Numbered from the stretch's first letter, positions 1-7,782 are shown. The stretch is 33,168 bases of DNA from G963674665 sp964609625 (GCA_964609625.1 CAZSRS010000043.1:1-33168); one strand, 5' to 3'. Numbers and translations are program-made. Notes: a model not told the origin generated them from the letters alone.

Positions 1-226
1 ACCTCCAACAGCGCTGGGCGCTCGTTACAGGGTAAGCATCAGCCATGCCGAAAATTAAAGTCAGTGTTTCAAGTGGAATGTGAGCGCGACCATGATTTTG
101 GCCTTGCGATCTGCAACTAAAAGGCAGGTGGACCTTGCACAATGCAATGCGGGCACGCACGGCGTGGAGTAGCCCTGTGACAAGCCATACCACGCCCCGG
201 CGTGATTGGGGAAATCAAAACAGGAG

Positions 227-249
227 GATCTGGAGATCTGGTGATCTGG
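227..249. repeat. Three tandem copies of GATCTGG (8-nt period)
   Basis: GATCTGG occurs at 227-233, 235-241 and 243-249, each separated by one base, ending 23 bases beyond the stop of the sigma-54 regulator gene. A run of nine or so G follows. No function is evident; it is recorded as a short tandem repeat in the 271-base stretch before the first gene, in which I see no gene or convincing terminator. Confidence 0.5.
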
Positions 250-271
250 GGGGGGGCTGCGTCCAGGCGAC

Positions 272-1624
272 TCAGATGCCGTAAACCTTGCGTCGGCGCC
301 AGAGGGTTGCCTGATCGATGCCCAGGATGTCCGCAGCTTGCTGCAACGAGGCCGTACGAGCCAGAACCCTGCGGATGTGCTGTTCCTCGACAACGGCCAG
401 GGATACCAGGTCGCCGATGCCCACGCGCTCGGCTGTCGGGATCATACTCTCGGGCAGATCGCTTCTGGTGATCCGCTCACCGCTGCCCAGGATCACGGCA
501 CGCTCCACGGTGTTACGCAACTCGCGGACGTTGCCGGGCCAGGAGTGGCGCTGCAGCGCTTCCGCGGCCGTGGTATCGAAGCCAAGGAGCGCCTTGTGGT
601 TCGCGCGACTGAACTCGGCCAGGAAGTCTCCTGCCAGGGGCATGATGTCCTCCGGCCTCTCCCTGAGCGGTGGCACGGTCAGGCTGATGACGTTCAGGCG
701 GTAGAACAGGTCCTCGCGAAAGCGCCCCTCCGCCACACGCTGCTGCAGATCGGCATTGGTGGCGGCGATGATGCGCACATCGGCCCGGCGCAACTTGGTC
801 TCGCCCAAGCGTTCGTATTCCTTGTCCTGAATGAAGCGCAGCAATTTGGCCTGGACGGAGAGGGCCAGGTCGCCGATTTCGTCCAGAAAGAGGGTGCCGC
901 CTTCGCTGGCGGCGATGCGCCCCACATGGTCGCGCACCGCTCCGGTGAAGGCGCCCTTGGCATGGCCGAACAGTTCGCTTTCCAGGAGCTCCACGGGGAT
1001 CGCGGGGCAGGCCACCACGATGAACGGCTTGGCAGCACGCAGGCTCCAGCAATGCACGGCCCTGGCGAACTTCGACTTGCCCGTGCCGCTCTCGCCCTGC
1101 AGCAGGATGATGGCCTCGGAAGGAGCGGCCCGGCGCGCGGTCTCGATGAGGCGCTGCATGCCGGGATTGGCGCTGTGCAGACGTTCCTCTGGGCCGAGCC
1201 GTGCCACGTCCGCCTGCAGCGCGGCCACCTGGACCTCCAGCTCGCGGATACGGCCCATGCGCCGGGTGAGCAGGCGCACCTGCTCCGGGGAAAAGGGCTT
1301 GACGATGTAGTCGGCGGCCCCCCGTCGCATGGCCTCAACGGCGGTTTCGATGGAGGCGTGGGCCGTGATGACCACGATCTTGGTCCAGGGCGACTCAACT
1401 GTCAAAGCCGGAAGCAGCTCCATGCCGTCGTCATCCCCAAGCCTAAGGTCCACGAAGGCCAGGTCAAAGGAACGCCTGCGCACCTCTTCCAGAGCATCCG
1501 CGGCATTGCTCACGGCGATGACGGTATGCCCCTCCGCGGCTAGGCAATAGGACAAGGTCTTGCGGATGTTGGCTTCGTCGTCAACTATGAGAATGCTCAA
1601 CGTGAATTCAGGCCGTTCGTTCAT
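272..1624 (-). CDS. Sigma-54-dependent response regulator (REC-AAA+-Fis HTH)
   Basis: NtrC-family transcription activator of 450 aa. The receiver occupies about residues 8-125 with phospho-acceptor Asp59 (VDLRL) and switch Lys109 (VKPF). The AAA+ domain follows, with Walker A GESGTGKS at 177-184, the sigma-54 contact loop GAFTGA at 224-229 and Walker B LFLDEIGD. The C-terminal 45 residues form a Fis-type helix-turn-helix (QQAADILGIDQATLWRRR). The family opens sigma-54 promoters by ATP hydrolysis after receiver phosphorylation. I chose the ATG at 1624 because GTGGAG lies a few bases upstream; an in-frame GTG at 1633 is an alternative adding three residues. The gene begins 12 bases after the hsdR remnant and has no cognate kinase beside it. 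Its targets are unknown; the devBC-like genes upstream on the same strand are one possibility. Confidence 0.93.
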   Translation of the reverse strand: MNERPEFTLSILIVDDEANIRKTLSYCLAAEGHTVIAVSNAADALEEVRRRSFDLAFVDLRLGDDDGMELLPALTVESPWTKIVVITAHASIETAVEAMRRGAADYIVKPFSPEQVRLLTRRMGRIRELEVQVAALQADVARLGPEERLHSANPGMQRLIETARRAAPSEAIILLQGESGTGKSKFARAVHCWSLRAAKPFIVVACPAIPVELLESELFGHAKGAFTGAVRDHVGRIAASEGGTLFLDEIGDLALSVQAKLLRFIQDKEYERLGETKLRRADVRIIAATNADLQQRVAEGRFREDLFYRLNVISLTVPPLRERPEDIMPLAGDFLAEFSRANHKALLGFDTTAAEALQRHSWPGNVRELRNTVERAVILGSGERITRSDLPESMIPTAERVGIGDLVSLAVVEEQHIRRVLARTASLQQAADILGIDQATLWRRRKVYGI

Positions 1625-1636
1625 GTGCTCCACTTC

Positions 1637-1963
1637 TCAGAAATACTGCCGGATATACCCGAAGGCCTTGTCGAACAGGTCCTGGTCGGTGATCTTGTAC
1701 TTGATGTAAATCACGTGGCGCAGGGCCTTTTTCACTTCCCGCTCGCCGGACATGGTGCCTTGCCAACCGGGGAAGCGGACCATGCGCACGATCTCGTCGA
1801 TATCGACAACAATGCGCTCGACCATCACCGGCGTCTCGCCGTTCTTCACCTCCGCGAACAGCTCGGGAAGCGCCGCCTTGGCCTTGCCTTGCTCGTCTTC
1901 GGTATCGACTTCCTGTTCGGCCTCGACAACCTCCCTGGCCAGGGCAACTGACAGACAATGAGC
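1637..1963 (-). pseudogene. C-terminal remnant of type I restriction enzyme HsdR
   Basis: About 105 codons matching the extreme C-terminus of type I restriction endonuclease R subunits. Hallmarks are the stretch around RFPGWQGTMSGEREVKKALR, the preceding IVVDIDEIVRMV helix, and the terminal LFDKAFGYIRQYF. Full HsdR proteins are roughly 1000 aa, with nuclease and helicase domains at the N-terminus; none of that is present. The reading frame continues upstream only into the antisense-free but unrelated 3' end of the devC-like gene, so similarity stops near 1960, 15-20 bases beyond the devC stop. No HsdM or HsdS is in the window. The fragment could be translated as the tail of a longer overlapping frame, but it cannot restrict DNA. 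It probably marks a recombination or deletion junction. Confidence 0.75.
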
Positions 1964-1977
1964 CCGACCGGCATGGC

Positions 1978-3159
1978 TCAGAACAAATCGGCTGGGTCGG
2001 CGGTGCGCAGACGCCGCACGGCGAGGCTGGCCGCGCTCATGCACATGAGCAGGGACAGCACGAATACGATGGTCGTGCCCATGGGCGTGGCGTGGGCTGG
2101 AATGCCGGCGATGGCCCTGGCCAGATAATTCAGCCCCATGGTGATGACCGTGCCCGGTACAAAGCCGATGGCCAACAGGATCAGGGACTGGAGCATGATC
2201 ATGGAAAAAAAGTACCTGTCTCTCCAGCCGATTGCCTTCAGCGTCGCGTATTCGTGCAAATGATCATTGATGTCGGTGTAGAGGATCTGATACACGATCA
2301 CCCCTCCCACCATCATGCCCACGAGCATTCCAGCCACCGTCACGAAACCCACCGGGGTCCTGTCCCGCCAGTAGACCTGCTCGAAGCGGACAAAGTCCTC
2401 CTTGGTAAGCACCTGGACATCGTCGTCGAGAAAGGCCTCCAGCTTGTCCCTGACAGCCAGCGGCACGGCACCCGGATTCAAGCGGACTATGCCGACGTTG
2501 ATCATCGTGTGCGGCAGAAGTCGCACGGCCCGGTGAAAGGCGTCCATATCCATGACGACGTGCCCGGAGGCGGCCAAGGTCTGCCCCATGGAGAACACAC
2601 CCTTGACCTGGACGCGCTGATTCTCGATCTCCGAGACCACCACGCCGTCCCTGGAGAACATCGCCGCCACCGGGCCGAACTCGCGGCTCGACATGCCGTC
2701 GTACAGAATGTCTTCCGCGCTGGACAAGCTGCCGACATTGTCCGCCACCTCGGGAAAGAGGAAGGGATTGTCGGACCGGTCTATCCCCAGGGCGAAAATC
2801 TGTTTGTACTGGCCGTCCACAGGGTTTCTCCAGCGCATGAACGCGGTATACAGGGGGGCGACGTCCGCGACTTCGGGCAGGGCCTTGGCCTGTGACAACC
2901 TGCGACGGGTGAAGGTCGAATTCGAACCGAAGTATTCGTAGTTTTTGCTGATGATCACCAGCTCGCCGTCAAGCCCCTTCAAGGGGCGGACCACCATATC
3001 CATGATCGCCCAATAGAGGCCCAGCTGAAACATCATCAGGACCACGCCGAAGGTCACGCCCGCGAGCGCGGCGATGAAACGCTTCTTCTCGCTGCTCAGC
3101 TGCCGCCAGGCAAAGGCGCATTGCGACCGGATCAGGCGTGAAACCGGGAGGTTGCTCAT
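1978..3159 (-). CDS. devC: DevC-like ABC transporter permease (FtsX/MacB type)
   Basis: Inner-membrane permease of 393 aa in the DevC branch of the MacB/FtsX family. These proteins pair with a DevB-type adaptor and a DevA ATPase to export glycolipids or other substrates through an outer-membrane channel. There is one N-terminal membrane segment at about 26-50 (FIAALAGVTFGVVLMMF), a large periplasmic domain of about 210 residues, and three C-terminal membrane segments at about 275-300, 325-345 and 355-380. The protein ends in RRLRTADPADLF, as DevC proteins typically do, so the gene appears complete. Its ATG overlaps the TGA of the upstream adaptor by 4 nt (translational coupling). No ATPase gene lies downstream: the hsdR fragment begins within about 20 bases. 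Confidence 0.85.
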   Translation of the reverse strand: MSNLPVSRLIRSQCAFAWRQLSSEKKRFIAALAGVTFGVVLMMFQLGLYWAIMDMVVRPLKGLDGELVIISKNYEYFGSNSTFTRRRLSQAKALPEVADVAPLYTAFMRWRNPVDGQYKQIFALGIDRSDNPFLFPEVADNVGSLSSAEDILYDGMSSREFGPVAAMFSRDGVVVSEIENQRVQVKGVFSMGQTLAASGHVVMDMDAFHRAVRLLPHTMINVGIVRLNPGAVPLAVRDKLEAFLDDDVQVLTKEDFVRFEQVYWRDRTPVGFVTVAGMLVGMMVGGVIVYQILYTDINDHLHEYATLKAIGWRDRYFFSMIMLQSLILLAIGFVPGTVITMGLNYLARAIAGIPAHATPMGTTIVFVLSLLMCMSAASLAVRRLRTADPADLF

Positions 3160-4169
3160 GGCTGGATCACGACCTCCACCTGGCTGTTGGACAGGGAACT
3201 GACCTTTTCAGGCTGCTCCAGCCGAATGCGCACCTTGACGATGCGCCTGTCCACGGATTCCGTGGGGCCCACGGGGAAGATGCTGCCTGTGCCGCTGTAT
3301 CGGCCGATTTCAACGACCGTGCCCTGCAACTTCCCATGGAAGGCCTCACCCGTGACGCTTGCAGCCGCGCCCAGGCGCAGGCGGGGGATATCCGACAGAT
3401 AGACCTCGGCTTCCACCTGCATGTCGTCCACCGCGCCCAGTGCCAGGAGACCTTCCTCGCCCACCACCTCCCCGGGATAGGCGTGGACTTCGAGGACCTC
3501 GCCCTGCATGGGGGCGCGAATCAGCTGCAACTCCACCTCCGCCTTGGCGCTTTCCACTGCCGCCTTGGCCGCTTGCAGCTCGCTCGCCACCATGGCGACT
3601 TCTTCCTCCCTGATGCGCTTGAGGCTCATGAGCCGCTGCAACTGCGACTGGTACAACTCTTTTTGCGCGTTCAGATTCGCCGTGGTTTCGTCAAAGTCGG
3701 ACTGGGAAAGGACTTTCTTGGAGGCCAGCGCCTTGTGCCGCTCGAAGTCGCTCTCGGCCTTCTTCAACAGAGCCATTTGCTGCTCCACGATGGCTCGTTG
3801 CGATTCCAGGGTCTCGGTCTTCTCCCCGGCCTTGGTCAAGGCCAGCTTGTAGGACACGGCCTCGGCCTCGGCTTCGGCTTGGCTCAGGGCAGCCAGCGCC
3901 AGTTGATAGTTCCGCAATACCGCTAAAATCTGCCCCGCTTGGACACGCTCCCCCCTGGAGACGCGCAATTCCTGGATCAGGCTGCTGGGCATCGCCGTCA
4001 CCCGGATGATGCGTTCGCCGGGCTGAATCCTCCCCAGGCAAGAGATCGGGAGTTGTAGTCCGTCCCCTTGGGCCGGAACCACCAGGAACAAAAACAGCGG
4101 GAACACCGGAAAGAGCCTTTTCAAGAACCACCGGAATCCAAGTGCAACGCAGTCGTTTCCGCTAAACAT
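3156..4169 (-). CDS. devB: DevB-like periplasmic adaptor (HlyD/MFP family)
   Basis: Membrane fusion protein of about 337 aa that would connect the DevC-like permease to an outer-membrane TolC-type channel. The N-terminal hydrophobic stretch (residues about 17-32, FPVFPLFLFLVVP) acts as signal or anchor. The first lipoyl half-motif follows (SRGERVQAGQILAVL), then a long Ala/Glu/Lys/Gln-rich coiled-coil hairpin of about 150 residues, the second lipoyl half (RAPMQGEVLEVHAYPGEVV) and a beta-barrel domain. I chose the ATG at 4169, preceded by CGGGG; the frame stays open to 4337, but that extension looks non-coding. It is the first gene of a two-gene unit with devC. Substrate unknown. Confidence 0.82.
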   Translation of the reverse strand: MFSGNDCVALGFRWFLKRLFPVFPLFLFLVVPAQGDGLQLPISCLGRIQPGERIIRVTAMPSSLIQELRVSRGERVQAGQILAVLRNYQLALAALSQAEAEAEAVSYKLALTKAGEKTETLESQRAIVEQQMALLKKAESDFERHKALASKKVLSQSDFDETTANLNAQKELYQSQLQRLMSLKRIREEEVAMVASELQAAKAAVESAKAEVELQLIRAPMQGEVLEVHAYPGEVVGEEGLLALGAVDDMQVEAEVYLSDIPRLRLGAAASVTGEAFHGKLQGTVVEIGRYSGTGSIFPVGPTESVDRRIVKVRIRLEQPEKVSSLSNSQVEVVIQP

Positions 4170-4441
4170 GTTCAACCCCGCACGTGTGCTTGAGTAGTGT
4201 CCAACCGCGTGGTGCACGGTATCAATGCCAAAGGGTGACAAGAAATGAAAGACCATCGCATCCATCCTCGCCCCAAAAAGCAGTCTCCGTGGACAAACGA
4301 GGAAGGAAGGAGGGTCACGGAAACGGTAACCACGCACGGCTGCTGTGCAAGCGGATTGAAGAGGCCGATGCGGATTATTTTACAGGAAATCGTGAACGCC
4401 ATCCTGGAAGAACTCATGGGACAGAGCCCGACAGCCTTTCC

Positions 4442-4518
4442 TGGCGCGCCCGGCAGGATTCGAACCTGCGGCCTACGGATTCGAAGTCCGGCGCTCTATC
4501 CGACTGAGCTACGGGCGC
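4442..4518 (-). tRNA. tRNA-Arg (anticodon TCG)
   Basis: The cloverleaf folds on the minus strand. The acceptor stem GCGCCCG/CGGGCGC is perfect, the D stem is GCTC/GAGC, the anticodon loop is CTTCGAA (anticodon TCG), and the T arm is GCAGG-TTCGAAT-CCTGC. The discriminator is G, and CCA is encoded at 4444-4442. The anticodon stem has one mismatch at its outer pair (27-43). TCG reads CGA and related arginine codons. The 3' end faces the devBC/hsdR-remnant side, as expected if that block had integrated at the tRNA, but I found no second copy of the tRNA 3' end in the window. Confidence 0.95.
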
Positions 4519-4527
4519 GTGGCCACA

Positions 4528-4557
4528 AGTCTACAGCCATTCCACGGCAACAATCAA
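4528..4557 (-). promoter_or_regulatory. Candidate sigma-70 promoter of tRNA-Arg
   Basis: On the minus strand TTGATT (4557-4552) is followed after 18 bases by TAGACT (4533-4528). This would start transcription a few bases before the tRNA 5' end at 4518. Each box matches consensus at four of six positions. Confidence 0.45.
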
Positions 4558-4562
4558 GTCCT

Positions 4563-4606
4563 GGGCAGGGGGCTGGGGCAGGGGGCTGGGGCAGGGGTAG
4601 GGGCTG
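4563..4606. repeat. G-rich 13-nt tandem repeat
   Basis: GGGCAGGGGGCTG is repeated exactly at 4563-4575 and 4576-4588, then once more in diverged form to 4606. The plus strand carries at least six runs of three or more G, so a G-quadruplex is possible. It sits immediately upstream of the putative tRNA-Arg promoter (C-rich on the transcribed orientation). Confidence 0.7.
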
Positions 4607-4758
4607 TCCGGCCATGGCACAACGGCGACATGCTCTTCCCGGATGTCTTCCCAACACGCGGCACTGGCGCCGCCAGGTCACGGACTTGGCTCCACACCGA
4701 CAATGCCGGCGCACCGGCGGTTATGCAAAGTCCAACATGACACGCGTGTAATCGTGCT

Positions 4759-4870
4759 GACATGTTTTGGAAAGGAGCGCAGGTGCAGGGTACAGTCACC
4801 TTGTCTGAACCACTCTTCGCTTCCTTCCCCCACTCGCGGCCCGGCACCCCCCATGCCGGGCCGCTGTTTT
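4759..4870 (+). ncRNA. Candidate structured small RNA with intrinsic terminator
   Basis: No protein gene precedes the strong plus-strand terminator at 4836-4870, but the sequence before it folds. GGAAAGGAGCG (4769-4779) can pair with CGCTTCCTTCC (4818-4828) at 10 of 11 positions, including one G-U pair. Inside it AGGTG (4781-4785) pairs with CACCT (4797-4801). A -10-like TGTAAT lies at 4747-4752 (5 of 6 matches) with a poor -35. The predicted transcript is about 110 nt. It does not resemble tmRNA, SRP RNA or RNase P RNA to my eye, and the family is unknown. The 5' end is a guess. Confidence 0.35.
4836..4870 (+). terminator. Rho-independent terminator, 11-bp stem
   Basis: GCGGCCCGGCA (4836-4846) pairs perfectly with TGCCGGGCCGC (4854-4864) around a 7-base loop and is followed by TGTTTT. 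The other strand has no T-run after the hairpin, so it points to a plus-strand transcript ending here. Confidence 0.75.
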
Positions 4871-5264
4871 GATCCCACAACTTCTCTCTGGCCGATGCCG
4901 GCCTGCCCGTTCCTACATTCTCAGTGCAATGCGCCGTTACTCAGGAAAATTTTCCTGCAGTCATGAAGCTTGATTCCGCATCGGCATGCTTTTTATCAAT
5001 GTCCATGCATGCACAAGGCGGAACAAAGGCTCAGCGTTGCGGTTGATTGGCCTGTCCTCTTGCATCACGACCTTACCCGAATCTGGCATCGCTTTCACTT
5101 TGCGCCGGTCATGCGGCTTCCTTTTTCACAATAATGGTTCAAAACAACCCTGATACGCGCTGGCACCAGCACCTTCCGGATACGCAGCAACGCGGTGGCT
5201 TCCTCGGCCTGTCCCTTGAGCGCCGGTTTCCTGGTTCATGCATGCTTCAGCATCCACATTCGCT
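4871..5264. other. Gene-poor intergenic stretch
   Basis: I see no convincing gene here. Short open frames on both strands lack ribosome-binding sites and family resemblance. The only clear structure is the palindrome at 4942-4957, listed separately. Confidence 0.5.
4942..4957. promoter_or_regulatory. Perfect 16-bp palindrome, possible operator
   Basis: CAGGAAAA at 4942-4949 is followed directly by its reverse complement TTTTCCTG at 4950-4957. Perfect two-fold symmetry with no spacer is typical of binding sites for dimeric regulators. It lies about 750 bases upstream of proV, with no adjacent gene start, so any target is unclear. Confidence 0.3.
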
Positions 5265-5600
5265 TCAATAACCTCGTTTTACAGCTGTCATGTATTGCAT
5301 TTGATCTGAATATTTTGATAGCAATCTACAAATAATATGATCATATGCGATTTCATTAGCATCATTACTTTCAAAAACTTCCATACGATGTGGCAACCAT
5401 TGATTGCCTTGTGTCATTACGTTTGCTGACGCTACATTTTTCTGCTCATAGTCATTATCCAGGAACGTGGCACTAAATCTAGCATCTCATCCATGCGCAT
5501 CCTCCATATGACTTTATTGATTCATAATTTGAGTAAATTGCTCATGCCTGTGCGCGATGGTTGCACAATCATGCTCCATTGGCTTGAGTGATTCCTTCAT
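5265..5600 (-). pseudogene. Decayed AT-rich coding remnant, family unknown
   Basis: One minus-strand frame from an ATG at 5600 to a TGA at 5267-5265 (112 codons) reads like protein but is interrupted by TAA at 5516-5514 and TGA at 5489-5487. The last 73 codons are open and of natural composition (for example NDANEIAYDHIICRLL near the end). A good Shine-Dalgarno (GGAGG) precedes an ATG at 5494. Restoring one base just after that ATG would join it to the long open part and give a protein of about 76 aa. The stretch is far more AT-rich than its surroundings, which suggests imported DNA in decay. I do not recognise the family. Chance openness cannot be excluded. Confidence 0.35.
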
Positions 5601-5625
5601 TTTGGATATTTTCTATCATTTGCCG

Positions 5626-5654
5626 TTGACTCATCCTGCGTAATGAAGTATGCA
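5626..5654 (+). promoter_or_regulatory. Candidate sigma-70 promoter of proVWX
   Basis: TTGACT (5626-5631) and TATGCA (5649-5654) are spaced by 17 bases, about 50 bases before the proV start. The -35 is good (5 of 6) and the -10 weak (3 of 6). A weak -10 would be compatible with a regulated promoter. Confidence 0.35.
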
Positions 5655-5707
5655 TGTAAATGCCACAGTCAGATTTTAAATCATCACAATCGACAGGACA
5701 TCATGGA

Positions 5708-6913
5708 ATGAATCCAAAAATACGGGTGGAAAACCTGAGCAAGGTTTTCGGCCCCCGCAAGGAAGAGGCCCTGAACCTGCTGCACCAGGGCAGGACCAAG
5801 GAAGAAATCCTCACGGCCACGGGCTGCGGCGTGGGCGTGGCCCAAGCTGGTTTCGAGGTCATGGAGGGCGAGATCGTGGTGGTCATGGGCCTGTCCGGCA
5901 GCGGCAAGTCCACACTGGTGCGCTGCATCAACCGCCTCATCGAACCCAGCGAGGGCAGGATCTACATCGACGACCAGGAAGTCACCGGACTCGACGACGC
6001 GCGGCTCCGCCAGCTCAGGCTCACCAAGCTGGGCATGGTCTTCCAGAACTTCGCCCTGTTTCCCCACCGCACGGTCCGCCAGAACGCCGAGTATGGCCTG
6101 GAGGTGCAGGGCGTTGACCCTGCGAAACGTCGCCAACGCGCCCATGCGGCACTGGAACAGGTGGGGCTCAAGGGCTGGGAAGACTCCTATCCCAGGCAGC
6201 TTTCCGGCGGCATGCAGCAACGGGTCGGACTGGCCCGCGCCCTGGCCCTGGATCCGGACATCCTGCTCATGGACGAGGCCTTCAGCGCCCTGGATCCCCT
6301 GATTCGCCGGGACATGCAGGACGAGCTGATCACCTTGCAGGAGCAGGTCAAGAAGACCATCCTGTTCATCAGCCACGATCTGGACGAGGCCCTCAAGCTG
6401 GGAGACCGCATCGTACTGATGAAGGACGGCGCCATCGTGCAGATCGGCACTCCGGAGGAGATCCTCACCGATCCGGCCGACGACTACGTCGCGCGATTCG
6501 TGGAAAACGTGGACATCACCAAGGTGCTCACCGCGGAATCCGTGATGCGCAAGAGCGAGGCTGTGGCCTTTGGCAAGACCGACGGCCCCAGGGCCGCCCT
6601 GCGTAAGATGAAAACCGCGGGGATATCCAGCCTCTTTGTCCTGACCAAGGACCACGTGGTGCAGGGCGTGATCACGGCCGACGATGCCATGGGCGCCGCC
6701 GAGCGTGGGGAAAGGACCATCGACGGCATCATGCGCTCGGACCTGCGCACGGTCACCCCGGACACGCCGGCCACGGAGCTGATCCAGATCATCCACGACC
6801 TGCCCTACCCCCTGGCCGTGGTGGACGGCAACAGACGCCTGAAGGGAGTCATCGTGCGTGGCTCGCTGCTGGGCGCCATAGCGGAGCGAGGGAGGGCAAA
6901 TGCAAATACCTAG
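5708..6913 (+). CDS. proV: Glycine betaine/L-proline ABC transporter ATPase ProV
   Basis: Cytoplasmic ATPase (401 aa) of the osmoprotectant importer. Walker A GLSGSGKST is at 61-69, the Q-loop in VFQNFALFPH at 111-120, signature LSGGMQQ at 165-171, Walker B ILLMDE at 185-190 and the switch His at 223 (ISHD). A CBS-domain pair at about 275-395 is the regulatory tail typical of ProV/OpuAA, which senses ionic strength or nucleotide. The N-terminal 50 residues contain the ProV-specific insertion before the first strand. I chose ATG 5708, preceded by AGGA; the in-frame ATG at 5660 would add 16 unlikely residues with no ribosome-binding site. Its stop overlaps the proW start by 14 nt. Together with proW and proX it forms a complete importer, probably induced by salt stress. 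Confidence 0.95.
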   Translation: MNPKIRVENLSKVFGPRKEEALNLLHQGRTKEEILTATGCGVGVAQAGFEVMEGEIVVVMGLSGSGKSTLVRCINRLIEPSEGRIYIDDQEVTGLDDARLRQLRLTKLGMVFQNFALFPHRTVRQNAEYGLEVQGVDPAKRRQRAHAALEQVGLKGWEDSYPRQLSGGMQQRVGLARALALDPDILLMDEAFSALDPLIRRDMQDELITLQEQVKKTILFISHDLDEALKLGDRIVLMKDGAIVQIGTPEEILTDPADDYVARFVENVDITKVLTAESVMRKSEAVAFGKTDGPRAALRKMKTAGISSLFVLTKDHVVQGVITADDAMGAAERGERTIDGIMRSDLRTVTPDTPATELIQIIHDLPYPLAVVDGNRRLKGVIVRGSLLGAIAERGRANANT

Positions 6914-7736
6914 ATTGCCCCTGGGCAACGCCCTGGAAGCGGTCATCGACTTTCTCGTGGACAATTTCTCTTTCATCACCAAGGCCTTTTCCAAAGTCAC
7001 GGAAAGCGGCCTGGGGGTGCTGGAGAGCGGCATGCTCGCACTGCCGCCCTGGCTGTTCATCGTCATCGCCGCGGGGCTCGCGTTCCTCGTCACCAGAAAG
7101 CGGGGCATCGCCGTGTTCACGGTGCTTGGCTTGCTGCTGATCTGGAACATGGGGCTGTGGCAGGCCACGGTGAGCACCATGGCCCTGGTCTGCATCGCCA
7201 CGCTCTTCGCCATCGCCATAGGCCTACCCCTGGGTATCGCCTCGGCCATGAGCGCCATCGTCTACCGCGTCGTCATGCCCATCCTCGACGTGATGCAGAC
7301 CATGCCCGCCTTTGTCTATCTGATCCCGGCCATTCCCTTTTTCGGGCTGGGCAAGGTTGCCGCCATTTTCTCCACCGTGGTCTTCGCCATGCCCCCGGCC
7401 ATCCGGCTCACCTGTCTGGGCATCAAGCAGGTGCCCCGCGAGCTGGCGGAGTGCGCGGACGCCTTCGGCTCCAGCCGCTGGCAGAAGCTGTTCAAGCTGG
7501 AACTGCCCCTGGCCACGCCGACGATCATGGCCGGCGTGAACCAGACCGTGATGCTGGCCTTGTCCATGGTGGTCATCGCGGCGATGATCGGCGCCAAGGG
7601 CCTGGGGGGCGAGGTCTGGAAGGCCATCCAACGCCTGCAAATGGGCAACGGTTTCGAGGCGGGCATCGGCATCGTCATCGTGGCCATCATTCTGGACAGG
7701 GTGTTGCAGCGCGTGGGCATCCGCAACAGGACGTGA
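6900..7736 (+). CDS. proW: Glycine betaine/L-proline ABC transporter permease ProW
   Basis: Inner-membrane permease of 278 aa, MetI-like fold. An N-terminal membrane segment near 45-62 is followed by a hydrophobic stretch at about 68-90 and the core from about 95. The EAA loop that docks on ProV is near 175-195, seen as ECADAFGSSRWQKLFKLELP. The final membrane segment lies at about 205-230, then GAKGLGGEVWKAIQ, a ProW-typical stretch. Translation starts inside the end of proV (GAGGGAGGG upstream), so the two are coupled. The length is somewhat below E. coli ProW (about 354 aa), which has a longer N-terminus, but matches many ProW/OpuAB homologues. Confidence 0.94.
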   Translation: MQIPRLPLGNALEAVIDFLVDNFSFITKAFSKVTESGLGVLESGMLALPPWLFIVIAAGLAFLVTRKRGIAVFTVLGLLLIWNMGLWQATVSTMALVCIATLFAIAIGLPLGIASAMSAIVYRVVMPILDVMQTMPAFVYLIPAIPFFGLGKVAAIFSTVVFAMPPAIRLTCLGIKQVPRELAECADAFGSSRWQKLFKLELPLATPTIMAGVNQTVMLALSMVVIAAMIGAKGLGGEVWKAIQRLQMGNGFEAGIGIVIVAIILDRVLQRVGIRNRT

Positions 7737-7782
7737 TACAGTCGTACAATTCCTGACAACGCAAACAACAGGAGGTTTATCC

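Noticed and set aside
1..270. A gene or terminator at the left edge
   Set aside because: Only very short frames without ribosome-binding sites and a weak CACGC/GCGTG hairpin near 191-204 were seen.
338..1543. Plus-strand open frame of about 400 codons opposite the sigma-54 regulator
   Set aside because: It is the shadow of the NtrC-type gene, with no domain or ribosome-binding site.
4442..4518. tRNA-Arg as a proven integration site for the devBC/hsdR block
   Set aside because: No duplicate of the tRNA 3' end, integrase or flanking repeat is visible in the window, so only the possibility is noted.
4563..4606. G-rich repeat as a CRISPR array
   Set aside because: Units are directly adjacent with no spacers and no cas gene is present.
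5487..5489. In-frame TGA read as selenocysteine in the minus-strand remnant
   Set aside because: A second in-frame stop (TAA at 5514-5516) and lack of a selenoprotein-like context favour a pseudogene.
5684..7258. Long minus-strand open frame (524 codons) opposite proV and proW
   Set aside because: It is antisense to well-supported ABC transporter genes, has low-complexity His/Gly-rich composition and no recognisable domain; high GC creates such shadows.
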